Program-made: the position numbers and the translations under genes
Notes under the pieces: model-generated
What the model was told of the DNA's origin: nothing
Seen by the model: the letters and a program-made list of their open reading frames with translations, nothing else
Databases searched by the model: none
Assembly (NCBI GenBank): GCA_003131925.1
Contig: PKWC01000174.1
Location: 6,382 to 18,823 of the forward strand
Direction: 5' to 3'
Origin: Alphaproteobacteria bacterium
Lineage (GTDB): Bacteria; Pseudomonadota; Alphaproteobacteria; Micropepsales; Micropepsaceae
Length of the DNA stretch: 12,442 nucleotides
Part shown: positions 6,452 to 12,442 of the stretch, piece after piece
How the letters are laid out: each line of letters begins with the position of its first letter
Numbering within the stretch: the stretch's first letter is position 1

Positions 6452-7230
6452 CAGCTATGCTCCGGGTGCAGCCGTTCGCGCGCCACCTTCACGAACAGAT
6501 CTTCGAGCGTCGCCGCGCCGTGTTCGTGCGGAAGCAGTTTCGGGTCGCCCTCGAGCAGCACGCGTCCGCGCGACAAAAACAGAACGCGGTGGCAGACTTC
6601 TTCGACCTCATACATGTTGTGGCTGGTCCACAGCACCGCGCTCGCATTCTCTTCTGCAAAGGCGCGAATCAAGTCGCGGATTTCGCGCGCTGCGGAAGGA
6701 TCGATCGAGGCGGTCGGTTCGTCGAGCAGCAAGAGCTTCGGCCGGTTGAGGAGGGCTTTGGCAAGCGAGAGCCGCGTCTGCTCGCCAGACGACAGCACGC
6801 CGCTCTTTGCGCCACGGAACCGCACAAGATCAAATCGGACGAGGAGATCCTCGATACGCTCGGCGAGCGCCGGCACTTCGTAGATGAGGCCGAAGACGCG
6901 CAGGTTCTGTTCGACGGTGAGATTCCCGGGAAGTGCCGCGTAGACCGCGGAGAAGTTAGTGAAAGCGAGTGCTGCGCTGCGGCGCCTCAGAAGATCGATG
7001 CCGTCGATGCGGATGGACCCGGTGTTTGGCTCCAGCACACCCAGGATTATATTGACGATGGTGGTCTTGCCGGCGCCGTTCGGCCCCAGGAGGCCCACGA
7101 TCTCGCCGGGCGGAATCGCGAAGGAAACACCGTCCACCGCGACGGTCTCGCGATAGGTCTTGCGCAGATCGGAGACGACAAGAACGGGCGGAGGCGACAA
7201 GTCCGGGAGTTCCAAGTGGGCTTGCACCAT
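6451..7230 (-). CDS. ABC-2 exporter ATP-binding protein
   Basis: This is the ATPase partner of the neighbouring permease. From ATG 7230 the product is 259 residues with Walker A GPNGAGKT (49-56), ABC signature LSSGEQTR (147-154), Walker B LLLLDEP (166-172), D-loop SIDP (175-178) and H-loop SHN with His 204. At the usual Q-loop position the sequence reads FTNFSAVYAALPGNLTVEQNL-like (start near 90), with no glutamine where the canonical YxPQ would be. I recall a subgroup of exporter ATPases with an NFS-type replacement there. A TTG at 7260 would extend the protein by ten residues but would overlap the divergent gene's start, so I prefer the ATG. Only 29 bases separate this start from the divergent HAD gene. 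Substrate unknown. Confidence 0.92.
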   Translation of the reverse strand: MVQAHLELPDLSPPPVLVVSDLRKTYRETVAVDGVSFAIPPGEIVGLLGPNGAGKTTIVNIILGVLEPNTGSIRIDGIDLLRRRSAALAFTNFSAVYAALPGNLTVEQNLRVFGLIYEVPALAERIEDLLVRFDLVRFRGAKSGVLSSGEQTRLSLAKALLNRPKLLLLDEPTASIDPSAAREIRDLIRAFAEENASAVLWTSHNMYEVEEVCHRVLFLSRGRVLLEGDPKLLPHEHGAATLEDLFVKVARERLHPEHS

Positions 7231-7251
7231 GTTGTGCCATCGACCATGTTG
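7226..7251. repeat. 9-bp direct repeat in the divergent start region
   Basis: ACCATGTTG occurs at 7226-7234 and again at 7243-7251, one and a half helical turns apart (17 bases). The first copy covers the ATPase start codon on the minus strand, and the second lies in the 29-base gap before the HAD gene. It could be an operator for a regulator or a chance duplication; nothing else in the sequence decides this. Confidence 0.35.
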
Positions 7252-7259
7252 CCTGCGCA

Positions 7260-7955
7260 ATGCAGCACGCCAAAGCGGTCGATCCGGGGCCGGATTTCCG
7301 GCATGTCGGTGTCTGGATCTTCGATCTCGACAACACGCTTTATCCCGCGGACAGCGGTCTCTTCGCGCAAATCGAAGCGCGCATGACGCTCTACGTTCAG
7401 ACGCTACTCGGACTTGATGCGGACGACGCGCGCCGGGTGCGGCAGACCTACTATCGCGAGCACGGCACGACGATGAACGGCCTCATGCGCGTCCACGACG
7501 TGAATCCCGATGATTATCTCGCCTTCGTCCACGACATCGATCTTTCGGCGCTCGAGCACGACACCGCACTGGCAGGAGCGCTTGCACGGCTGCCGGGGCG
7601 CCGCTTCGTCTTTACCAATGGCTGCCGCCACCATGCCGGCCGCGTTCTCGAACGTCTCGGGCTCGCGCATCTATTTGAGGATTTATGGGATATCCGTACC
7701 ATCGAATTCCGTCCCAAACCGGATCCGGATTCCTATCGGGTTGTGCTGGCGCGCGCCGCCGCCTCCGCCACGCAAGGCGCGATGTTCGACGACTCCGCGC
7801 GCAATCTCGCGCCCGCCGCCGCACTCGGTCTCACGACCATCTGGCTCAGGAATAATCCGGCGTGGACCGGAATCGAATTCGCCAGCGCTACAAATCAGCA
7901 TATTCATTACGAGACGACGGATCTGTGCGCGTTTCTCGAGGGTCTCAGAGTTTGA
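7260..7955 (+). CDS. HAD-superfamily hydrolase, pyrimidine 5'-nucleotidase-like
   Basis: A haloacid dehalogenase-type phosphatase of 231 residues, closest in pattern to the Sdt1-like pyrimidine 5'-nucleotidases that dephosphorylate nucleoside monophosphates. All four HAD motifs are visible: FDLDNTLYP with nucleophile Asp 22 and Asp 24 (motif I), VFTNG with Thr 119 (motif II), KPDPDSY with Lys 153 (motif III), and MFDDSARN with Asp 177 and Asp 178 (motif IV). A helical cap lies between motifs I and II (about 33-105). ATG 7260 is used because it leaves a short N terminus before motif I, as in relatives; I see no clear ribosome binding site. dapD starts one base after its stop, so they are probably co-transcribed. 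The exact substrate is inferred from family resemblance, not proven. Confidence 0.9.
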   Translation: MQHAKAVDPGPDFRHVGVWIFDLDNTLYPADSGLFAQIEARMTLYVQTLLGLDADDARRVRQTYYREHGTTMNGLMRVHDVNPDDYLAFVHDIDLSALEHDTALAGALARLPGRRFVFTNGCRHHAGRVLERLGLAHLFEDLWDIRTIEFRPKPDPDSYRVVLARAAASATQGAMFDDSARNLAPAAALGLTTIWLRNNPAWTGIEFASATNQHIHYETTDLCAFLEGLRV

Positions 7956-7956
7956 A

Positions 7957-8781
7957 ATGAGCTTCGATCTCGCACGAATCGTCGACGAGGCATGGGAACG
8001 GCGCGACTCTCTCGATTCGTCGTCCGGCGGTTCTGTGCGCGAGGCTGTCGAACAGGCGCTCGACGCGCTCGATTCGGGCCGCCTGCGCGTGGCCGAGAAG
8101 CACGCGGGCGAATGGCACGTCCACCAATGGCTGAAGAAAGCCGTGCTGCTGTCGTTCCGTCTGAACGATATGCAGGTAATTGCCGGCGGCCCGGGCGGCG
8201 CGCCGTGGTGGGACAAGGTCGATTCCAAATTTCTCGGCTGGAGCGAGGCGCGCTTTCGCGAGGCCGGATTCCGCGCGGTGCCGAGCGCAATCGTGCGGCG
8301 CTCCGCCTTCATCGGCAGGGGCGTGGTGCTGATGCCGTGCTTCGTCAATGTCGGCGCATATGTTGGCGACAACACGATGGTCGACACTTGGGCGACCGTC
8401 GGGTCCTGCGCGCAGATCGGCCGCAACTGCCATATTTCGGGCGGCGCCGGAATCGGTGGCGTGCTCGAACCGCTCCAGGCGGGTCCCGTAATCATCGAGG
8501 ACAATTGTTTCATCGGCGCGCGCTCGGAAGTGGCGGAAGGGGTGATCGTCGGTGAGGGCTCCGTGCTGTCGATGGGCGTTTTCATCGGCCAGTCGACAAA
8601 GATCGTCGACCGCGCAACCGGCGAAATGCGTTATGGCCGTGTGCCACCGTATTCCGTCGTGGTCCCAGGCGTGTTGCCGCATGCGCCCGACCGTCCCGCG
8701 CTCGCCTGCGCCGTGATCGTCAAGCAGGTGGACGAACGCACCCGCGCCAAGACCTCGATCAACGAATTGCTACGGGATTGA
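7957..8781 (+). CDS. dapD: 2,3,4,5-tetrahydropyridine-2,6-dicarboxylate N-succinyltransferase
   Basis: DapD transfers succinyl from succinyl-CoA to tetrahydrodipicolinate, committing to the succinylase branch of diaminopimelate/lysine synthesis. The 274-residue product has the expected N-terminal helical domain (about 1-95, including GEWHVHQWLKKAVLLSFRLN at 51-70) and a left-handed beta-helix of hexapeptide repeats (about 108-235). The helix includes LMPCFVNVGAYVGDNTMVDT (125-144), TVGSCAQIGRNCHISGGAGI (147-166) and the extending loop GGVLEPLQAGPVIIEDN. The C terminus, VDERTRAKTSINELLRD, is typical. The ATG at 7957 lies one base after the HAD stop. dapE follows after 35 bases, giving two steps of one pathway side by side. 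Confidence 0.97.
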   Translation: MSFDLARIVDEAWERRDSLDSSSGGSVREAVEQALDALDSGRLRVAEKHAGEWHVHQWLKKAVLLSFRLNDMQVIAGGPGGAPWWDKVDSKFLGWSEARFREAGFRAVPSAIVRRSAFIGRGVVLMPCFVNVGAYVGDNTMVDTWATVGSCAQIGRNCHISGGAGIGGVLEPLQAGPVIIEDNCFIGARSEVAEGVIVGEGSVLSMGVFIGQSTKIVDRATGEMRYGRVPPYSVVVPGVLPHAPDRPALACAVIVKQVDERTRAKTSINELLRD

Positions 8782-8816
8782 CCCGGCGTATCGCGTGCTC
8801 CTAAACCGCATGTCGC

Positions 8817-9974
8817 ATGCTTGATCCCCTAGCACTCGCGCAGGCTCTCATCCGCTGCCCTTCGGTGACGCCGGAGGATGCGGGCGCGCTCGGCGTGCTG
8901 GAAGGGGCGCTCGCGCCTCTTGGCTTCGCGTGCACGCGGCTGCGCTTCGAGGCGCCGGGCACGGCGCCGATTGATAATCTCTATGCGCGGCTCGGGAGCG
9001 GCGCGCCGCATTTCTGCTTCGCGGGACACAGCGATGTGGTGCCGCCCGGTGATCCTGCATTGTGGCGCACGGATCCCTTTGCGGCGAAGATTGAGGGCGG
9101 CGTTCTCTTCGGTCGGGGCGCTGCCGACATGAAATCTGCGATTGCGGCTTTCGCCGCTGCCGCCGCGCAGCATTCGAAAGCGATGTCGCGGGGCTCGATC
9201 AGCCTGCTCATTACTGGCGACGAGGAAGGCCCCGCGATCAACGGCACCGCGAAGGTGCTCGAATGGCTCGCAGGAAAAGGTGAGCGCATCGATCACTGCG
9301 TGGTCGGCGAGCCTACGGCCCGCACGCATGCCGGCGATACGATCAAGATCGGAAGACGCGGAAGCCTGCGCGCGGAGATCACGGTGCGCGGCGTGCAGGG
9401 CCACACCGCCTACCCGCAGAACGCGCTCAATCCGATTCCCGTTCTTGCCGCGATCGTCTCCCGCCTGGCGGGCGAGCCGCTCGATACAGGAGCGGCGCAT
9501 TTCGAACCTTCGACACTCGTGTTCACGACTTTCGATGTCGGCAATGCCGCGTCCAATGTGTCGCCCGCCGTCGCGCGCGCTGCGGCGAGCATCCGATTCA
9601 ACGATCTGCAGACGCCGCAAATGCTCGCGAGTCTCATCGAAAAGACAGCCGCGGAAGTCACGCGCGTAATGGGCGGCGAAGCGAGCGTCAGCATCGATGT
9701 CGGCGCGCTGCCCTTTCTTACCGAGCCCGGCGGCTTCACCGATCTTCTCACTCGCGCCGTTCTTTTGGCGACTGGGCGGGCGCCGCTTCTTTCGACCACC
9801 GGCGGAACGTCGGATGCCCGCTTCATCAAGAACTACTGTCCCGTTGCTGAAGTGGGTCTTGCCGGCGCGACAATGCACAAGACCGATGAATGCGTGCCGG
9901 TCGCGGAGATCGGAAACCTCACGAAGATCTACGCAGCCATCCTGGACGCCTATTTCGCCGCGCCGCCCGGCTAA
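8817..9974 (+). CDS. dapE: Succinyl-diaminopimelate desuccinylase
   Basis: DapE is a dimeric metallopeptidase-fold hydrolase that removes succinate from N-succinyl-LL-diaminopimelate, late in lysine and peptidoglycan precursor synthesis. The 385-residue product shows the M20 signatures: AGHSDVVPPGD with metal ligand His 71, GRGAADMKS with bridging Asp 104, TGDEEGPA with Glu 136/137, VVGEPT with Glu 165, and near the C terminus AGATMHKTDE with His 354. The dimerisation/lid domain begins around KIGRRGSLR, with RGVQGHTAYP and its conserved His 196. GGTSDARF, also family-typical, precedes the final ligand. No strong ribosome binding site precedes ATG 8817, but no other in-frame start fits the N terminus. 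It ends facing truA, with a REP-like palindrome between them. Confidence 0.97.
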   Translation: MLDPLALAQALIRCPSVTPEDAGALGVLEGALAPLGFACTRLRFEAPGTAPIDNLYARLGSGAPHFCFAGHSDVVPPGDPALWRTDPFAAKIEGGVLFGRGAADMKSAIAAFAAAAAQHSKAMSRGSISLLITGDEEGPAINGTAKVLEWLAGKGERIDHCVVGEPTARTHAGDTIKIGRRGSLRAEITVRGVQGHTAYPQNALNPIPVLAAIVSRLAGEPLDTGAAHFEPSTLVFTTFDVGNAASNVSPAVARAAASIRFNDLQTPQMLASLIEKTAAEVTRVMGGEASVSIDVGALPFLTEPGGFTDLLTRAVLLATGRAPLLSTTGGTSDARFIKNYCPVAEVGLAGATMHKTDECVPVAEIGNLTKIYAAILDAYFAAPPG

Positions 9975-9994
9975 AATTGGCTAATCCAAAAAAC

Positions 9995-10097
9995 TGTCAT
10001 GGCCCGCGCAAGCGGGCCACCCAGGTGAAAGCGACGTGCGGCCGGAAATAAAGACTGGGTGGCCCGGTCTCCGCTGTCGCGTCGCCGGGCAATGACA
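9995..10097. repeat. REP-like nested palindrome between convergent dapE and truA
   Basis: The element is bounded by TGTCAT (9995-10000) and its inverted copy ATGACA (10092-10097). Inside are three further inverted pairs: an 8-bp hairpin TGGCCCGC (10000-10007), loop GCAA, GCGGGCCA (10012-10019); a perfect 11-bp pair GGGCCACCCAG (10014-10024) and CTGGGTGGCCC (10055-10065); and GCCCGG (10062-10067) with CCGGGC (10085-10090). Some pairs compete for the same bases, so alternative folds or a cruciform are possible. It differs in sequence from the two CGCAGAGGA palindromes. Its place between convergent genes fits a two-way terminator or a REP/BIME-type repeat. The copy number elsewhere is unknown. 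Confidence 0.75.
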
Positions 10098-10106
10098 ATC
10101 TTATTG

Positions 10107-10122
10107 TTTCAATCCATTGAAA
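10107..10122. terminator. Possible weak AT-rich hairpin downstream of truA
   Basis: TTTCAA (10107-10112) and TTGAAA (10117-10122) form a perfect 6-bp stem around TCCA, 7 bases past the truA stop on the minus strand. The stem is AT-rich and no clean U-run follows it on the minus strand (the A-run at 10121-10125 precedes it there), so a terminator role is weak. The larger palindrome further on may do this job. Confidence 0.3.
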
Positions 10123-10129
10123 AAACGCG

Positions 10130-10867
10130 TTAGTACTCGACACGCACAAGATAGAGTCCATCGGGCGGTGCCACCGGGCCGCAGCGCGAACGGTCGCGCG
10201 CGGCAAGCGCGGCGGCAACTTCGCGCGGGCGCCATTTGCCTTCGCCGACGAGCTTCAGCGTGCCGGCGATGGAGCGCATCTGGTGGTGCAGGAACGAGCG
10301 CGCTTTCGCGTCGATGTGAATCTCCTCGCCGGCACGGCGCACGCTGAGCGAGTCGAGCGTCTTCACCGGCGATTGTGCCTGGCATTCCGCGGCGCGAAAC
10401 GTCGTGAAATCGTGCTGCCCCACGAGATAGCGGGCACCCTCATGCATTGCCTCGGCATCGAGATTGCGCATGATGTGCCAGGCGCGGCCGCGATCGAGCG
10501 CAAGCGGCGCGCGCCTGGCAACGATCCGATAGTGGTAAAGACGCGCCGTTGCGGAAAAGCGCGCGTGAAAATCGGACGTGACGATCTGCCCCTCCAGAAC
10601 CGCGACCGGATCAGGCCGCAGATGGTAGTTCAGTGCATCCCGCAACTTGTCTCCGGCAAACATTTTTTCGAGATCGAAATGCGCGACCTGTCCCAGCGCG
10701 TGCACGCCTGCATCGGTGCGTCCCGCGCCCGTCACAGTTACTTCTTCGCCGGAGAGCTTGAATATCGCCCGTTCCAAAGCGGCCTGCACCGACGGGCCGT
10801 TCTCCTGCCTCTGCCAGCCCGCAAACGGTCCACCGTCATATTCCAGCGTAACGCGATAGCGGGGCAT
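10130..10867 (-). CDS. truA: tRNA pseudouridine(38-40) synthase
   Basis: TruA converts uridines 38-40 in the tRNA anticodon arm to pseudouridine. The 245-residue product begins with the family pattern RYRVTLEYDGGPFAGWQRQ and has the catalytic motif GAGRTDAGVHA with nucleophile Asp 52. It also carries FHARFSATARLYHYRI, LVGQHDFTTFRA, and the C-terminal FLHHQMRSIAGTL segment, where many relatives have QVR. Length is normal. ATG 10867 is 8 bases downstream of the stop of the small unknown gene, so truA is the last gene of the def-fmt-unknown-truA unit. Its 3' end faces dapE. Confidence 0.97.
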   Translation of the reverse strand: MPRYRVTLEYDGGPFAGWQRQENGPSVQAALERAIFKLSGEEVTVTGAGRTDAGVHALGQVAHFDLEKMFAGDKLRDALNYHLRPDPVAVLEGQIVTSDFHARFSATARLYHYRIVARRAPLALDRGRAWHIMRNLDAEAMHEGARYLVGQHDFTTFRAAECQAQSPVKTLDSLSVRRAGEEIHIDAKARSFLHHQMRSIAGTLKLVGEGKWRPREVAAALAARDRSRCGPVAPPDGLYLVRVEY

Positions 10868-10875
10868 TCAGCCCG

Positions 10876-11247
10876 TCATCGCTGCCAGAGAGTTTCGTAG
10901 AGGGGCTGATGGGGTGCGCCGCATTGGAGCGCGATGAAGCGCTCGCGCACCTGGGGCCAGCGTTCGAGGATTGCGTATTCCAGCACGCGGAAGCCGTCAT
11001 CGAATTCGTCGATCGTCATCGTCGCATCCCTGGCGTGGATCACGACGAAGAAAAGATCGATCGAAAGGCTGTCGCGCGACCCGCCATCAATCCGGACGAC
11101 GTCCTCCCAGCGGATGCGCTTCGAATTGCGGCCCCGGGTAAAGACCAATCCATCCGGCGTAATATCGACGGTGCCGGGTTTCCGGCCACGGGCGCGCCAC
11201 GAATTTCCGATCCGCCGCCAAAGTGACGGCCGCAGGGTTCCGCTCAC
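10876..11247 (-). CDS. Small conserved-looking protein of unknown function in the def-fmt-truA operon
   Basis: I do not recognise this 123-residue protein by name. It has no signal peptide or membrane segment. The first 23 residues are strongly basic (eight Arg/Lys). Residues about 26-80 alternate polar and hydrophobic residues, suggesting a beta sheet (TVDITPDGLVFT, RIRWEDVVRIDGG, SLSIDLFFVVIHA). This is followed by an acidic stretch, TIDEFDDGF, and an amphipathic helix (about 86-108, VLEYAILERWPQVRERFIAL). This layout resembles a small PH-like domain, but that is only inference. The start is GTG 11247, sharing four bases with the fmt stop (GTGA), and truA begins 8 bases after its stop. Such tight packing supports a real, co-translated gene. 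Confidence 0.82.
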   Translation of the reverse strand: MSGTLRPSLWRRIGNSWRARGRKPGTVDITPDGLVFTRGRNSKRIRWEDVVRIDGGSRDSLSIDLFFVVIHARDATMTIDEFDDGFRVLEYAILERWPQVRERFIALQCGAPHQPLYETLWQR

Positions 11248-12158
11248 AACATCTCTCCCCTGTGCAGCGGGAAGCCGCGCAGGAATTCGGCGGAGTCCAC
11301 GGCGGCGCGGCCCGCGCGTTGCACGCGTGCGAGTCTCACCGCACCTTCCCCGCAGGCGATCGTCAAGCGGTCGTCGAGAATTTCGCCCGGGTTTCCGTGA
11401 CCTTCCATGGGGTCACAATAGAGGATCTTCAGCCGTTCGCCTCGTGCTTGGCACCAGGCGCCCGGATGTGGCGAAAGCCCGCGAACCAGACAGTCGAGTT
11501 CGCGTGCCGATCTCGTCCAGTCGATACGCGCTTCGTCCTTGGAGATCTTATTCGCATAAGTCACGCCGTCTTCGCTCTGCGGGTGTTCAATGATGCTTCC
11601 GCGCCCAAGCGCGGCCAGCACGCGGACCATCAAGTCGGCGCCGAGCTGCGCCAGCTTGTCGTGCAGCTCGCCATAGGTCTTGCGATCGATCGCCACGCGC
11701 TCCGCCATCAGGACCGGGCCCGTATCGAGACCTTCTGCCATGCGCATCACCATCACGCCGGTTTCCACATCGCCCCCCATGATCGCGCGCTGGATGGGCG
11801 CCGCTCCGCGCCAGCGCGGCAGAAGCGAAGCGTGAAGATTGAAGCAGCCGAGCCGCGGCGCGTCGAGAACGTGTTTGGGCAAAATGAGCCCGTAGGCGAC
11901 AACGACGCCCGCATCCGCGCCCAACTCTGCAAACGCCTCCTGGGCCGGCGCACCTTTCAACGTTTCGGGCGTGCGCAATTCAATGGCGTGCGCGGCCGCA
12001 AGCCTTGCGACGGGCGACATTTCCGCTGCAAGTCCGCGTCCTTTCGGCCTGGCGGGCTGACTGTAGACGGCGGCGATGTCGTGTCCGTGACCGATGAGTG
12101 CGGCAAGCGTGGGCACCGCGAAATCCGGCGTGCCCATGAAGACGAGGCGCATGCTCAT
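11244..12158 (-). CDS. fmt: Methionyl-tRNA formyltransferase
   Basis: Fmt formylates methionyl-initiator tRNA using 10-formyltetrahydrofolate, enabling bacterial translation initiation. The 304-residue product begins MRLVFMGTPDFAVPTLAAL from its third residue and contains the catalytic triad: Asn 107 and His 109 in FNLHASLLPRWRGAAPIQRA, and Asp 145 in AEGLDTGPVL. These match E. coli Asn106, His108 and Asp144 with a one-residue offset. The link to the C-terminal tRNA-binding domain shows YANKISKDEARIDW, and the end domain runs from about 205 to 300. ATG 12158 or the ATG two codons later could be the start. def ends 9 bases upstream, the usual partner, and the next gene overlaps the fmt stop. 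Confidence 0.97.
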   Translation of the reverse strand: MSMRLVFMGTPDFAVPTLAALIGHGHDIAAVYSQPARPKGRGLAAEMSPVARLAAAHAIELRTPETLKGAPAQEAFAELGADAGVVVAYGLILPKHVLDAPRLGCFNLHASLLPRWRGAAPIQRAIMGGDVETGVMVMRMAEGLDTGPVLMAERVAIDRKTYGELHDKLAQLGADLMVRVLAALGRGSIIEHPQSEDGVTYANKISKDEARIDWTRSARELDCLVRGLSPHPGAWCQARGERLKILYCDPMEGHGNPGEILDDRLTIACGEGAVRLARVQRAGRAAVDSAEFLRGFPLHRGEML

Positions 12159-12167
12159 GCGCGCCTG

Positions 12168-12442
12168 TCAGCCCGCCTGTTTCAGCCGCTGGGCCTTGGC
12201 GAGCCTCTTCAGCGCCATCGAGCGCTTGAGCCTGGAAAGATGATCGACAAAGAGAACGCCTTCGAGATGATCGATCTCGTGCTGCAGGATGCGCGCGTAC
12301 CATCCCGATGCATCGATGGTGCGCGGCTCTCCGCGGTGATCGAGGCACTGCACGCCCACGCGCTTGGCCCGGGGGACGAGCGCGGTAAATCCGGGCAGGC
12401 TCAGGCAGCCTTCGAAGAATGTCTCCGTGGGCTCGGTGAGCA
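12168..12442 (-). CDS. def: Peptide deformylase, C-terminal part (cut by window end)
   Basis: This is the C-terminal 90 or so residues of a peptide deformylase, which removes formyl from new N-terminal methionines; the N-terminal part with motif 1 lies beyond the window. Visible are motif 2, EGCLSLPG (Cys is a metal ligand), and motif 3, QHEIDHLEG (two His ligands and the catalytic Glu). They are followed by VLFVDHLSRLKRSMALKRLA, which resembles the usual C-terminal helix. Reading continues without a stop to the window edge; a GTG at 12359 falls between motifs 2 and 3 and cannot be the true start. Between the motifs, FTALVPRAKRVGVQCLD and GWYARILQ recall the second, divergent deformylase type of alphaproteobacteria, but the C terminus is of the common type. 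It lies 9 bases before fmt. Confidence 0.95.
   Translation of the reverse strand, partial: LTEPTETFFEGCLSLPGFTALVPRAKRVGVQCLDHRGEPRTIDASGWYARILQHEIDHLEGVLFVDHLSRLKRSMALKRLAKAQRLKQAG

Overview
The window looks like a chromosomal core region of an alphaproteobacterium. I infer this from the high GC content (clearly above 60% by eye), the order rpmH-rnpA-yidD-yidC-engB-argB, a pyrimidine-5'-nucleotidase-like HAD gene beside dapD-dapE, and def-fmt-(small protein)-truA on the opposite strand. The Hyphomicrobiales and neighbouring orders fit, but no marker here settles the order. There is no prophage, transposase, CRISPR array, tRNA or rRNA. Almost every base is coding, and the gaps are short except for three that are filled by palindromic repeat elements.

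Layout. (1) 47-2752, plus strand: a good sigma-70-type promoter, then rpmH, rnpA, yidD and yidC. This is the classical ribosome / RNase P / membrane-insertion operon, with a 4-base rnpA-yidD overlap and a 6-base yidD-yidC gap. (2) 2754-2890: a long palindromic element (copy 1) fills the whole gap before the next gene. (3) 2903-5509, plus strand: engB (ribosome-assembly GTPase), argB (acetylglutamate kinase) and, overlapping argB by 4 bases, a secreted protein with two DUF1036-like domains. (4) 5511-5643: a second copy of the same palindromic element, between convergent genes. (5) 5648-7230, minus strand: an ABC-2 export permease and its ATPase. (6) 7260-9974, plus strand: a HAD phosphatase, dapD and dapE, the last two being lysine/diaminopimelate synthesis steps. 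(7) 9995-10097: a different, REP-like nested palindrome between the convergent dapE and truA. (8) 10130-12442, minus strand: def (cut by the window end), fmt, a 123-residue unknown protein and truA. This unit handles formyl-methionine metabolism and tRNA pseudouridylation.

Most genes are housekeeping. The items most worth a second look are: the two copies of the CGCAGAGGA-unit palindrome that bracket the engB-argB-DUF1036 block; the REP-like palindrome at 9995-10097; the internally duplicated four-cysteine secreted protein coupled to argB; the small unknown protein locked inside the def-fmt-truA operon; and the ABC ATPase that lacks a visible Q-loop glutamine. I did not find convincing evidence of a wholly new multi-gene system.
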